From contig CALWJD010000012.1 of assembly GCA_944380925.1 (NCBI GenBank), positions 1-20,537 of the forward strand: a DNA stretch of 20,537 bases, written 5' to 3'. This document shows, piece by piece, positions 1 to 8,493 of this stretch; within the stretch, counting starts at the first letter, position 1; every line of letters starts with the position of its first letter. The notes under the pieces were generated by a model. That model had not been told where the DNA came from, did no database searches, and saw only the letters and a program-made list of their open reading frames with translations. The translations under genes and the position numbers were made by a program. The stretch comes from UMGS1491 sp944380925 (GTDB taxonomy: Bacteria; Bacillota; Clostridia; Oscillospirales; Acutalibacteraceae).

Positions 1-168
1 CAGCCACAACCTCAGCCTCAGCCACAACCTCAGCCTCAGCCACAACCTCAGCCTCAGCCACAACCTCAGCCTCAGCCTCAGCCTCAGCCACAACCTCAGC
101 CTCAGCCTCAGCCACAACCTCAGCCTCAGCCTCAGCCACAACCTCAGCCTCAGCCACAACCTCAACCT
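1..168 (+). repeat. Tandem codon repeat encoding (Gln-Pro)28
   Basis: The tract is built from the hexamers CAGCCT, CAGCCA and CAACCT. They are mostly arranged in an 18-bp unit (CAGCCACAACCTCAGCCT), with some units lengthened by an extra CAGCCT. It starts before the window. Synonymous codons alternate within an invariant QP dipeptide, which suggests expansion by unit duplication with selection on the protein. All unit lengths are multiples of three, so copy-number change would keep the frame. Confidence 0.95.
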
Positions 169-1638
169 GTGCGAGCTGTTATCGGAGATGCGCCTGAACC
201 CAACGCTCGCCGTGCAACAGTTAAGCAGGGGCCTGTGGCACATGAAGTTCAGATCCCGGATCCTCCGCAAGCACAGCGAAGTACACGTGGATTTATCGGA
301 GCTCCTGCTGGTAACACTCCTCCTGCGGCCTCATCCGGCTCCCAAACCGTAAGGAGCAATGTCCCATTGCCGACCGGAGAAGAGGAGACCGTTATGGATC
401 GTTTAGCAAGAGATGCTCTTGCCAACCAGCGTCAACAAGCAGCAAGAGCCGTCCAAGAAGCATTTGGTGCTTCACCACGAGGACATTATGAACAATTAAA
501 ACATCAACCCTTGCAACTTAAATACACGGATGAATGGCACCAACAAAGCCAGCAAACCGAGCAGGGTGATGTTCCAGCAACTAACAACACTAGAACTAAT
601 GTTCATTTACAAGTTACTAAAGGAGAAGTTGAAGGCCTTGTTTCAAGCTTAAATAATCGCCCTATGGGGTCGCCTACTGCTGACTCTCCTTTACTGCGTC
701 CGGCGGATACATCGCCTGTTCCGAACCCTAAAACACCAAATGTGCCACATTCTATGCCCACTCTCGGTGATTCAGCCCGAGAGGAAAGAAGTGTTCCGCA
801 AACGCCGGTTCAACAAACTCCGGTCCAATCTGCTCAGGCCCAGTTAGATTCGGCGCAACCCACTACACCTGCAAGACCTTCCCCCGACCGAGCTGCATAC
901 GTACTACAGTACACTACCAAAAACAAAGTGAAATCTAAGATAGCAGAGGCTATCAGGGATCTCGAAGAGGATAGACAGAAACGCGTAGCACAACACGCAA
1001 CTCAAGAACATTCTACAACACCGCAACCACAAAGGACACGCACGTACAGACATTCTGTACATGACAATCTAAAAAAAAGAGCCCAAGTACTCAACAATAC
1101 ACTACTCGGGCAAAATTCGCCGGCCACGCCGCAGCGAGGGGGTGCGATGCCAGTGGCGCCATTGGTTGCCGCTGCAAACGTAAGAACTCAAACCCCAGTC
1201 CCGCCCGCTCAGACTCCAGCTACTTCCACAAACTTGGGAGTAGAGCCGGCAGCGCCTATGAGCAGTATTACTAGAAGACCCAAACCGACATTTACCAGAA
1301 GACCTCCTACAGCGAGACGTACTAGCGCGCCGACCACCCCCGATGCCGATGCGGCCGTTGACCCTCAAACGCCGGTTGCTCCACGCGTAGCTACACCTCA
1401 AGCCGATTCCTCTAAGCCTACGTCTCCTGCTGCGGCAGTAACTCCTGCACCGTCGAGCCCTGCTAAAAATCCCGTGATTTCGAGCGAATCGCCGCGGAAT
1501 AAAGGTAAGAACAAACAAGGGCGAAGAAAGCAGCAGCAACAAAAGGGTGGGAAGAAAAAGGGTGGGAAGAAAAAAGACCTAACAACACCCGGTACAGGGT
1601 TTTCCATCATTGAGCCGACCTTCCAACCCCGGAAGTAA
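1..1638 (+). CDS. Partial Pro/Gln-rich low-complexity protein, 5' end outside window
   Basis: The frame is open from base 1, so the start lies upstream; the GTG at 169 is simply a Val codon following the repeat. The visible 545 residues begin with 28 Gln-Pro pairs and continue as a Pro/Thr/Ala/Gln-rich, probably disordered chain with recurring QTPV-like motifs. It ends in a strongly basic segment containing RRKQQQQ and two GGKKK units, then a short non-basic end. No known domain, membrane segment or cysteine motif was recognised in the visible part. It is the only clear protein gene on the plus strand in this half of the window, and by eye its base composition is richer in G+C than its neighbours, which may reflect amino-acid bias or transfer. 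A role as a surface, secreted or nucleic-acid-binding protein is possible but unproven. Reading frame: confident. Function: unknown. Confidence 0.8.
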   Translation, partial: QPQPQPQPQPQPQPQPQPQPQPQPQPQPQPQPQPQPQPQPQPQPQPQPQPQPQPQPVRAVIGDAPEPNARRATVKQGPVAHEVQIPDPPQAQRSTRGFIGAPAGNTPPAASSGSQTVRSNVPLPTGEEETVMDRLARDALANQRQQAARAVQEAFGASPRGHYEQLKHQPLQLKYTDEWHQQSQQTEQGDVPATNNTRTNVHLQVTKGEVEGLVSSLNNRPMGSPTADSPLLRPADTSPVPNPKTPNVPHSMPTLGDSAREERSVPQTPVQQTPVQSAQAQLDSAQPTTPARPSPDRAAYVLQYTTKNKVKSKIAEAIRDLEEDRQKRVAQHATQEHSTTPQPQRTRTYRHSVHDNLKKRAQVLNNTLLGQNSPATPQRGGAMPVAPLVAAANVRTQTPVPPAQTPATSTNLGVEPAAPMSSITRRPKPTFTRRPPTARRTSAPTTPDADAAVDPQTPVAPRVATPQADSSKPTSPAAAVTPAPSSPAKNPVISSESPRNKGKNKQGRRKQQQQKGGKKKGGKKKDLTTPGTGFSIIEPTFQPRK

Positions 1639-1810
1639 GGTGATCAATAGTATACTTTCTTATTGGCCTAATTTATTACTGAGACTTCCTCGCCAAAATA
1701 TTCACCTTATTAACGGATAAAATATATTGGTTTCGAAAACTTTTATCGCTTTATGATTTATTTTGAAAGTATTAATCGGGCTTTTTTAACCGATAACCTG
1801 ATATGTACGC

Positions 1811-1847
1811 TATAAAAAATTACAACCACGCAGATAATGCGTGGTTG
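1811..1847 (-). terminator. Rho-independent terminator of tRNA-Val
   Basis: Perfect 10-bp stem (arms CAACCACGCA at 1823-1832 and TGCGTGGTTG at 1838-1847) with a 5-nt loop. On the minus strand it is followed by TAATTTTTTAT. It lies 21 bp past the tRNA-Val 3' end. On the plus strand the downstream T-run is poor, so it may only weakly terminate the convergent gene at 1-1638. Confidence 0.85.
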
Positions 1848-1868
1848 ATTTAATATTATAAGCTTTTA

Positions 1869-1945
1869 TGGTGGACGCAACGGGACTCGAACCCATGACC
1901 TCTCGCGTGTGAGGCGAACGCTCTAACCAGCTGAGCTATGCATCC
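1869..1945 (-). tRNA. tRNA-Val (anticodon CAC)
   Basis: Reading the minus strand, the acceptor stem GGATGCA pairs with TGCGTCC. D arm GCTC...GAGC, anticodon stem TTCGC/GCGAG with loop CTCACAC (anticodon CAC, reads GUG), T arm ATGGG-TTCGAGT-CCCGT, discriminator A and encoded CCA, 77 nt in all. It has its own promoter (1957-1985) and terminator (1811-1847), so it is a single-gene transcription unit. Confidence 0.95.
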
Positions 1946-1956
1946 CCAACATCGCT

Positions 1957-1985
1957 ATTATAAAACTTTTTAAATATTTTTTCAA
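1957..1985 (-). promoter_or_regulatory. Promoter of tRNA-Val
   Basis: Minus-strand -35 TTGAAA (1980-1985), 17-bp spacer, -10 TATAAT (1957-1962). The predicted start is only a few bases from the tRNA 5' end at 1945. The -35 box lies just past the stop codon of the preceding gene. Confidence 0.85.
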
Positions 1986-1989
1986 TAAC

Positions 1990-2786
1990 CTAATATTTTT
2001 CAAATTCTGCCTTTTTCAAATTTCCCAAATAACCTGTTCCCATACGTATGGCTTTGTCTAATATTCTAGAAGCCTCTTCCCAATTCATTGGACTAATGGT
2101 TAAAATCGCCATATCAAAAAATTTACTTTCGAGTGACCATTCTTTTTTCATATGCTCAATAATCTTTATTTGACAATCATCTTGCCCAAGGACAACATCG
2201 TCATAATCTAAACTCTTTCTGTATGCAACCTTGATATCATCCGAAAAGGATATAAAAACACTCATATGATGCGCCGTGCTTTTATCCCACCATTCTTGGC
2301 GCTTTGAAATATACGTTTCATAATTGGCACTCTTCTTTAAATCTAACAACTTGCGCTCTATATCTTGCCACACGCTATAATATTCTTTTAATTCTTCTGC
2401 TACTTTATAATAAATGCTATCCCTTGACATTCCTTTTACAAAATCATCCGGATTTATATCATCATATGTTATGTAGCCTTCATAATCAAAGTATGGATAC
2501 AATACCTCTATTTTTTGTGCGGGAACTTCAGCCTTCTCTTCTTTCTCAGGGGTAGAAACTTCCTTTGCCTCCAATAAAGCTTTTGACCTACGCAAAATTC
2601 GTTTTCTAAGGGCATCCCGATTGCAGCTCTGCACCCTTTCTATTAACTCTGTTGCCTGCCATATACTATTTAGGTGCCTTGGCGCCATTTGCTATGACGT
2701 TTACCTTTTACGGCGCTAACAGGAACGCAGCAACAACCAAAAATAAATACACTTGCTAGTGTACATAAAACCTTTTTAAACTTCAA
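1990..2786 (-). pseudogene. Frameshifted gene for a signal-peptide protein of unknown function
   Basis: A minus-strand frame opens at TTG (2784-2786) behind AAGGA at 9-nt spacing. It encodes a clear signal peptide (MKFKKVL, a hydrophobic Cys-rich core, then VPVSA at the cleavage site) but stops at 2670 after 38 residues. The adjacent frame (ATG at 2688, stop at 1990; 232 residues) overlaps it by 19 nt and has no good ribosome binding site of its own. Joining them needs a single -1 shift between 2694 and 2670; no classical X-XXY-YYZ slippery heptamer is present there, so an inactivating 1-base deletion or a sequencing error is favoured. The downstream part is charged and helical-looking, with several Trp and Tyr and no recognised domain. 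It lies between the tRNA-Glu terminator and the tRNA-Val promoter. Alternatively, the 232-residue frame could be a separate cytoplasmic protein. Confidence 0.65.
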
Positions 2787-2817
2787 ATTATATCTTCCTT
2801 ACATTACAAATTACACC

Positions 2818-2846
2818 AAAAAAATTGCCCTTGCTTTTGCAAGAGC
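2818..2846 (-). terminator. Terminator after tRNA-Met/tRNA-Glu
   Basis: On the minus strand GCTCTTGC-AAAA-GCAAGGGC forms an 8-bp stem with one G-U pair and a 4-nt loop. It is followed by AA and then seven T. It begins 4 nt past the tRNA-Glu CCA end. Confidence 0.88.
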
Positions 2847-2849
2847 TAA

Positions 2850-2924
2850 TGGTGACCCGGACGAGAATCGAACTCGTGTTACCGCCGTGAAAGGGCGGTG
2901 TCTTAACCGCTTGACCACCGGGCC
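2850..2924 (-). tRNA. tRNA-Glu (anticodon TTC)
   Basis: 75 nt with encoded CCA. Acceptor GGCCCGG pairs with CCGGGTC, anticodon stem CCGCC/GGCGG encloses loop CTTTCAC (anticodon TTC), and the T arm has the GTTCGATTC core. It is 13 nt downstream of tRNA-Met, so the two form one transcription unit ending at the terminator at 2818-2846. Confidence 0.96.
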
Positions 2925-2937
2925 TCTTAAATTAAAA

Positions 2938-3014
2938 TGGTAGCGACAGATGGACTCGAACCATCGACACTTCGGGTATGAACCGAATGCTCTAGCCAAC
3001 TGAGCTATGCCGCC
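2938..3014 (-). tRNA. tRNA-Met (anticodon CAT, elongator type)
   Basis: 77 nt with encoded CCA. Acceptor GGCGGCA pairs with TGTCGCT, anticodon stem TTCGG/CCGAA holds loop TTCATAC (CAT). The GGCGGCATAGCTCAG start and paired position 1-72 (G-T) fit elongator tRNA-Met. The initiator type, with its unpaired 1-72 and three G-C pairs in the anticodon stem, does not fit. An Ile2 (lysidine) identity is considered unlikely from the acceptor sequence. Confidence 0.93.
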
Positions 3015-3051
3015 ATCTTCACAACCATAGTGCATACAAGACTACTTTACA

Positions 3052-3081
3052 AGTATATCATAAAACATGCGCACTTGTCAA
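3052..3081 (-). promoter_or_regulatory. Promoter of the tRNA-Met/tRNA-Glu unit
   Basis: Minus-strand -35 TTGACA (3076-3081), 18-bp spacer, -10 TATACT (3052-3057). The -10 lies about 38 bp upstream of the tRNA-Met 5' end. It falls in the 104-bp gap after hemW, where no terminator was seen, so hemW transcripts may also read into the tRNAs. Confidence 0.85.
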
Positions 3082-3118
3082 CAAAATTTTTGCCAAACTG
3101 CAAATGTTCAAAAAACGG

Positions 3119-4222
3119 CTACAAAATCTCCGAAATAATAGAATTGGAAACCAAAAATCCTTTTTCCGTCAATTTAATACTATCATTTTTGCACTCTAAA
3201 AAACCATAATTTTCAAATTTCTTTGCTCTTTCAAAATAGATTTTAGGTATATCTTTTCCAAGTTTATTTTTAAATTTTTGATTTGTAAGGCCATCACACG
3301 TGCGCAGCGATAGCATTATAAGCTCTTTTTCAGGTTCAAAATCACCTTCGAAAGTAACTTTAGGGTCCATTATAAATCCACTTAAATCATTTGCATAATA
3401 AAATCTTTTTCCGCAAAACAAACTATGCGCAGAAGGACCCAACCCTAAATAATTATCTAAATTCCAGTACTTTAAATTATGGCGGCTTTCAAAACCTTTT
3501 TTCGAAAAATTAGAAATCTCATAATGAAAATATCCAAATTTTCTCATAACCGCACATGTATAGAAATAAAAGTCAGCCAGTTTATCTTCGCTATAAAACA
3601 CCAAATTATCTTTATTAAAATAATACGGTGTGTTTTCTTCAATTTTAAGGATATAAGAGGAAATATGTGGAATATTATTTTCTTTGCAAAAATATATAAA
3701 ATCACAAATATCGCTTGTTTTTTGCTCGGGAGAGCCAATAATTAAATCCAAAGAAATGTTCTTTATTTTTGAATTTTTTATAATTTCTATCGAATCGGTT
3801 ATATCTTGAGTGCTGTGTCTTCTGCCTAAAATTTTAAGGGCAGAATCGTTTATCGCCTGAGCACCCAAAGAAATCCTATTTACGCCATAATAACAAAGTT
3901 TTTCAAAATCGAGATTTTTATAGTCACCGGGATTTATTTCTATAGTAACCTCAGGATACATAATTTTAAAATTATCTTTAATGCAGAAAATAATTTTAAG
4001 TAGCTCCTCGGTTTTAAGCACGCTCGGAGTTCCGCCGCCGAAATATATTGTATCAACTTCAAAATCCGTTTTTTTGCCCCACTTTTGAATTTCCTTGCAA
4101 AGCGCGGCTATATACTTATTAACAAGATTTTTTTCGTTTGGAACGGAATAAAAACTGCAGTACGGACACTTTCGGGTGCAAAAAGGAACATGAATATAAA
4201 GCCCCAGAGTTTCTTTATCCAT
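3119..4222 (-). CDS. hemW: HemW-like radical SAM protein (heme chaperone family)
   Basis: From the chosen start the product is 367 aa, a normal HemW length. It opens MDKETLGLYIHVPFC and has the radical-SAM cluster motif CTRKCPYC (CX3CX2C) that binds a 4Fe-4S cluster and SAM. FGGGTPS follows near residue 60, and the C-terminal HemW domain ends around residue 365. The family was once annotated as oxygen-independent coproporphyrinogen oxidase; studied members bind heme and deliver it to respiratory enzymes. Start choice: GGAAGGA at 4231-4237 is 8 nt from ATG 4220-4222, while the upstream ATG at 4240 overlaps that ribosome binding site. It follows lepA by 29 bp, the usual lepA-hemW order in Bacillota. 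No heme-biosynthesis genes are visible, so the actual cofactor use is open. Confidence 0.93.
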   Translation of the reverse strand: MDKETLGLYIHVPFCTRKCPYCSFYSVPNEKNLVNKYIAALCKEIQKWGKKTDFEVDTIYFGGGTPSVLKTEELLKIIFCIKDNFKIMYPEVTIEINPGDYKNLDFEKLCYYGVNRISLGAQAINDSALKILGRRHSTQDITDSIEIIKNSKIKNISLDLIIGSPEQKTSDICDFIYFCKENNIPHISSYILKIEENTPYYFNKDNLVFYSEDKLADFYFYTCAVMRKFGYFHYEISNFSKKGFESRHNLKYWNLDNYLGLGPSAHSLFCGKRFYYANDLSGFIMDPKVTFEGDFEPEKELIMLSLRTCDGLTNQKFKNKLGKDIPKIYFERAKKFENYGFLECKNDSIKLTEKGFLVSNSIISEIL

Positions 4223-4251
4223 AAACATATTCCTTCCCATATTGAATTATT

Positions 4252-6060
4252 TTAATCTTCGTCTAATTTAAGCACGGACATAAATGCATCTTGCGGTATT
4301 TCCACTTTACCGAGCTGGCGCATACGCTTTTTGCCTTCTTTTTGTTTTTCAAGCAGCTTTTTCTTTCTGGTTATATCTCCGCCATAGCACTTGGCCAAAA
4401 CGTCTTTCCGCATTGCTTTTACGGTTTCCCGCGCTATGATTTTTCCGCCAATTGCTGCTTGCACGGGGACTTCAAAAAGTTGACGCGGTATTTTTTCTTT
4501 TAACTTTTCAACCATTTTTCTTGCCCGCTGATAAGCTTTATCGCGGTGAATAATAAACGAAAGTGCGTCCACCGCCTCGCCACCCAGCATAATATCAAGC
4601 TTTACCAAGTCGGAGGATTGATATCCGGAAAGCTCATAATCAAAAGAAGCATACCCTTTTGTATTCGACTTAAGCGCATCAAAAAAATCATATACAATTT
4701 CATTAAGCGGCAATTTATAGTGAATATCAACCCTTTCGGTATCTATATATTTCATATCAATATAAACTCCACGCCGCTCCTGGCATAGCTCCATAATAGC
4801 TCCTATAAAGCCCGAAGGCGCATATATATGTGCATCTGTTATCGGTTCGAGAGAATCCTGTATCGTACCGGGATTCGGGTAGTTTGTTGGATTATCTATA
4901 TAAACAGTGCTCCCGTCAGTCAGCTTTATTTCATAAATAACACTCGGAGCTGTTGTTATAAGGTCCAGATTATATTCTCTTTCAAGCCGCTCCTCTATAA
5001 TTTCCATGTGCAGCAGTCCCAAAAAGCCGCATCTAAAGCCAAATCCCAAAGCCGAAGAAGTTTCGGGCTCATAAGAAAGGGAAGCATCGCTTAGTTTTAA
5101 TTTTTCAAGTGCGTCTTTCAAATCGCCATATTTTGAACCGTCTAAAGGATAAACGCCGCAAAAAACCATCGGATTTACTTCTCTATACCCTTCCAAAGGC
5201 TCAGTGGCGGGATTATTCGAAAGTGTAATGGTATCACCCACCTTGGCAGAACTTACGTTTTTAATGGAGGCTGCTATATAACCGACCTCACCTGCCGCCA
5301 AAGAGCCTGTGTTTTCCAAATGAGTTGCTTTGGACATTCCGCATTCTGTTACAACAAAAGATTCTCCACCTGCCATAAATTTTATTTTATCGCCTGTTTT
5401 AACCTTTCCGTCCATTATTCGAACATAAACCACAACACCTTTGTAAGCATCGTAATATGAATCGAAAATTAACGCTTTTAAAGGCTTGTTTTCGTCCCCT
5501 CTTGGAGGAGGCACATTTTTAACTATATTTTCAAGTACATCTTTTACATTGAGCCCTGTTTTGGCCGAAACTTTCGGAGCTTCATCGCATGGAATCCCTA
5601 TAACATCTTCAATTTCTTTACAAACTCTTTCGGGCTCTGCGCTAGGCAGATCTACTTTATTTATAACAGGTATTATTTCAAGCCCCGCATCGAGCGCAAG
5701 ATAGGTATTGGCCAAAGTTTGCGCCTCAATCCCTTGCGAAGCATCCACAACTAAAATAGCTCCCTCGCAAGCCGCGAGCGAACGAGAAACCTCGTAATTA
5801 AAATCCACATGACCGGGAGTATCTATTAAATTAAAAAGATATTCTTCGCCGTTATCCGCTTTATAAAAAAGACTGACGGCGTGGGACTTAATTGTAATCC
5901 CACGCTCTCTTTCAAGATCCATGTTATCAAGTAACTGACTTTCCATTTCTCTTGCGGAAACCGAATTCGTCAGCTCCAAAATTCTATCTGCCAGTGTAGA
6001 TTTTCCATGGTCAATATGCGCTATTATACTAAAATTACGTATTTTTTCTTTTGGTAACAT
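4252..6060 (-). CDS. lepA: Elongation factor 4 (LepA) GTPase
   Basis: 602 aa, full length for the family. GTPase motifs are intact: AHIDHGKST (G1, near residue 15), ERERGITIK (switch I), DTPGH (G3), NKVD (G4) and SAKTG (G5). The EF-G-like domains follow, and then the LepA-specific C-terminal domain with YGGDITRKKKLLEKQKEGKK. LepA is a ribosome-associated translational GTPase implicated in back-translocation and 30S biogenesis. The ATG at 6060 has GAGGG upstream, and the first 26 nt overlap the end of the last glycosyltransferase gene, which suggests translational coupling with that array. Confidence 0.97.
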   Translation of the reverse strand: MLPKEKIRNFSIIAHIDHGKSTLADRILELTNSVSAREMESQLLDNMDLERERGITIKSHAVSLFYKADNGEEYLFNLIDTPGHVDFNYEVSRSLAACEGAILVVDASQGIEAQTLANTYLALDAGLEIIPVINKVDLPSAEPERVCKEIEDVIGIPCDEAPKVSAKTGLNVKDVLENIVKNVPPPRGDENKPLKALIFDSYYDAYKGVVVYVRIMDGKVKTGDKIKFMAGGESFVVTECGMSKATHLENTGSLAAGEVGYIAASIKNVSSAKVGDTITLSNNPATEPLEGYREVNPMVFCGVYPLDGSKYGDLKDALEKLKLSDASLSYEPETSSALGFGFRCGFLGLLHMEIIEERLEREYNLDLITTAPSVIYEIKLTDGSTVYIDNPTNYPNPGTIQDSLEPITDAHIYAPSGFIGAIMELCQERRGVYIDMKYIDTERVDIHYKLPLNEIVYDFFDALKSNTKGYASFDYELSGYQSSDLVKLDIMLGGEAVDALSFIIHRDKAYQRARKMVEKLKEKIPRQLFEVPVQAAIGGKIIARETVKAMRKDVLAKCYGGDITRKKKLLEKQKEGKKRMRQLGKVEIPQDAFMSVLKLDED

Positions 6061-7246
6061 TCTTTTTCCCTCTGCTGCTCTGGCTTTTCCTTTGTTTATT
6101 TGATTTTGTTTTAACTTTTTTAACTTTTTTAGCAGCCTTAGCTTTTGTTGGCTTTTTAGATTTTTTATTTAGGTCTAGCCCTTTGGACCAACGCCTCAAA
6201 TCATCCAATTTTTTCTTATTATTCTTATTAGGTATAATTTTATACTTTTCCGCAAAGTTAGTCCAGATTTCTTCGTAAGCTTTTTTGGCATACAAACGCT
6301 TATCACTCGGATCTTTAAAACTTTTTATATCATTATAAACCAACTCCAACATGGCTCCGATTAAATATTTGTCCCTTTCGGAAAATTCAAATCTGTCTCT
6401 TTTTAAACCAAGTTCTTTTACAATCATTAATTTTCCATTGAGCCTTTTCTTTAACACACAAAAATCAACAGTCATTATAGAGCCGGGTCTTTTGACTCTA
6501 TAAAAATATCCGATATTACTATCCCGAACTAATTTTTTCATTCGTGCTCTACTTAGGTAATTAAACAAAACATCTTCAATTATTTTAAGGTCTTTTTTAA
6601 ATTCAAGCTTATTATCCGCCAAAAACGATTTTTTATATACACGGTAACATGCCGATACAGGCCATGTTCCTAAAACCTTAAATGGATTTTGGCCCTCTCT
6701 ACACTCCAAAACTTCCACAGGTAATTCTTCATAAGGGTACTCCGACATATCAAGCTTACTATTATACTCAAATTTAATATACCCAAACTCAGATGCATCG
6801 GCATCATATTTTTCTAAATTTCCTATAGCTTTTTCCATAATATACGGCGCTATTACATCATCCGAATCAAAAAAATATATGTACTTGCCGGTTGCGGCTC
6901 TAATTCCGGTATTTCTAGCTCCACTGAGCCCTTGATTTTTCTGAGTTATTATTTTTATACGGCTATCTTTTGCGGCATGCTTTTCGAGTATTTCAAGAGA
7001 ATTATCCGTTGAACCATCGTTTACACATATTATTTCCAAATTCTTATAAGTTTGATTTTCGGCCGAATCTAAAGCTTCATCCAGATATGGCGCAACGTTG
7101 TAAACCGGCACAACAATCGAAAGTTTCGAATTAGACTCTGCATTTGCATCCTTATCTATTCCGTAAACAAAGTTAAAATTACAGAAACAAAAAACACAAC
7201 CTAAAAACATAAATAGAGAAAATAATTTTTTAAATTTACCTTCCAT
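6035..7246 (-). CDS. Glycosyltransferase family 2, GT-6 of array: signal peptide and Lys-rich tail
   Basis: 403 aa. Residues 1-29 form a typical signal peptide (MEGKFKK, Phe/Cys-rich core, FVYG). The GT-A domain starts at KLSIVVPVYN (41-50), with NDGSTDNS at 76-83 for the nucleotide-sugar and FFDSDD at 125-130 carrying the DXD-like metal site. A conserved array motif, YRVKRPGS, lies in the C-terminal half. After the shared family end (LDDLRRWSKG) there is a tail of about 44 residues in which roughly half are Lys or Arg. The start has AGGAGGG at good spacing. The 3' end overlaps lepA by 26 nt, and GT-5 lies 25 bp upstream. The family transfers sugars from nucleotide donors, normally in the cytoplasm, so the export signal is unexpected. 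Acceptor and sugar are unknown. Confidence 0.9.
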   Translation of the reverse strand: MEGKFKKLFSLFMFLGCVFCFCNFNFVYGIDKDANAESNSKLSIVVPVYNVAPYLDEALDSAENQTYKNLEIICVNDGSTDNSLEILEKHAAKDSRIKIITQKNQGLSGARNTGIRAATGKYIYFFDSDDVIAPYIMEKAIGNLEKYDADASEFGYIKFEYNSKLDMSEYPYEELPVEVLECREGQNPFKVLGTWPVSACYRVYKKSFLADNKLEFKKDLKIIEDVLFNYLSRARMKKLVRDSNIGYFYRVKRPGSIMTVDFCVLKKRLNGKLMIVKELGLKRDRFEFSERDKYLIGAMLELVYNDIKSFKDPSDKRLYAKKAYEEIWTNFAEKYKIIPNKNNKKKLDDLRRWSKGLDLNKKSKKPTKAKAAKKVKKVKTKSNKQRKSQSSRGKKNVTKRKNT

Positions 7247-7271
7247 AAGATTGCCCTCCTAAAAATATTTA

Positions 7272-8390
7272 TCAGCGTTTTACTCTTTTGCCATTCTTGC
7301 TGCGCACGTGATTGTTCGAATTTTTAGCCCATGCTCTTATGTCGTTCATCTTTTTGCTTTTATCTTTATCTAACTTTATCTTGCACTTTTTAATAAAATC
7401 ATTTTCCATCACTGTTAAAATCTTCTTTGCAAGTAAATATTTACTCTCCGGATAATTAATACCTTTCCAATTATTATAAACAAGCCCAAACATTATTTCA
7501 AAAAGGTATTGGCCGCTACCTCTAAACTTAAATTTATCTCTGTTTAAAGCAAGCTCGTGAGCCACAGCAAGGTTTCCTTCCAAACGTTTAATCATTGTTT
7601 TATAATCAGAATTGGATATCGACCCTGCCCTATTAGATCTGTAAAAATATCCCACATTGTTATCTATAACAATCTTATTTATGTGTGTGCTGAGCATAAA
7701 GTTAAATAACAGGACTTCACCAAACTCAATATTTTTATTAAATTCTATAGAGTTTTCGGCAATAAAAGATTTTTTGTAAACACTGGTCCAAACTGCCCAG
7801 CCACCCTCGCAAAAGAACTTAACACAATTGCTGTCCGGCTTACATTCATAAAGGCGAAAAGCAGAATCATCGTAGGAATATGCCGACAAATCAGCCTTAC
7901 TATCAGCTTCAAAATAAACACGTCTAAATTTTATTACATCCGCATCGTATTTCTCCAACAAATTAACCGATTTTTCCATAATGTACGGAGCTAATACATC
8001 ATCAGAATCAAAAAAATATATATATTTGCCTGTCGCCGCTTTCATTCCGGCATTTCTCGCTTTGCTTACGCCTTGATTTTCTTGATTGATCACCTTTATA
8101 CGTTTATCTTTTTTAGCATGTTTTTCAAGTGTTGCAAGTGAATTATCTGTTGAACCGTCGTTTACGCAAATTATCTCCATATCCTTATATGTTTGATTTT
8201 CCGCAGAGTTTAGCGCTTCATCAAGGTAATCTTCAACATTGTAAACAGGCATCACAACAGAAAGTTTTGACGCATTCTCAGAAACCGCTTTTTCATCTAC
8301 TGCAAAAGATTTTGCTATTTTCCCAAACCCCAAAATAGAACTAAAACACAAAACACCCAAAAATAGCTTTTTAAAATGTGTCTTTACCAA
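7272..8390 (-). CDS. Glycosyltransferase family 2, GT-5 of array: signal peptide
   Basis: 372 aa from a TTG start with GAGGGA about 8 nt upstream. Residues 1-30 look like a cleavable signal peptide ending KSFA. The GT-A fold begins at KLSVVMPVYN (42-51), NDGSTDNS is at 77-84 and FFDSDD at 126-131. The array motif appears as YRSNRAGSIS. The C-terminus has only a short basic extension (RSKNGKRVKR) compared with GT-4 and GT-6. It is separated from GT-4 by 103 bp, the longest gap in the array; no clear promoter or terminator was seen there. Activity is likely from the intact motifs, but the substrate and the side of the membrane where it acts are unknown. Confidence 0.88.
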   Translation of the reverse strand: MVKTHFKKLFLGVLCFSSILGFGKIAKSFAVDEKAVSENASKLSVVMPVYNVEDYLDEALNSAENQTYKDMEIICVNDGSTDNSLATLEKHAKKDKRIKVINQENQGVSKARNAGMKAATGKYIYFFDSDDVLAPYIMEKSVNLLEKYDADVIKFRRVYFEADSKADLSAYSYDDSAFRLYECKPDSNCVKFFCEGGWAVWTSVYKKSFIAENSIEFNKNIEFGEVLLFNFMLSTHINKIVIDNNVGYFYRSNRAGSISNSDYKTMIKRLEGNLAVAHELALNRDKFKFRGSGQYLFEIMFGLVYNNWKGINYPESKYLLAKKILTVMENDFIKKCKIKLDKDKSKKMNDIRAWAKNSNNHVRSKNGKRVKR

Positions 8391-8493
8391 AAATATTCCC
8401 TCGCTTCAAAACCAATTTTTCGCTCTGCAGCCTTGCAAAATACCCTTAGACTATCAAAATTTTCTTGGAATTAAATTCAGCCTTATAGTTTTC

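Noticed and set aside
1102..1610. Minus-strand open frames opposite the Pro/Gln-rich gene
   Set aside because: They are Arg/Ser- or Phe/Cys-rich shadows of the low-complexity plus-strand frame, with no ribosome binding site.
2670..2694. Programmed -1 ribosomal frameshift joining the signal peptide to the 232-codon frame
   Set aside because: No X-XXY-YYZ slippery heptamer in the permitted interval and no obvious downstream structure; an indel is simpler.
2811..3035. 74-codon minus-strand frame across the tRNA-Glu and tRNA-Met genes
   Set aside because: It is a chance translation of two well-folded tRNA genes and their terminator; there is no ribosome binding site.
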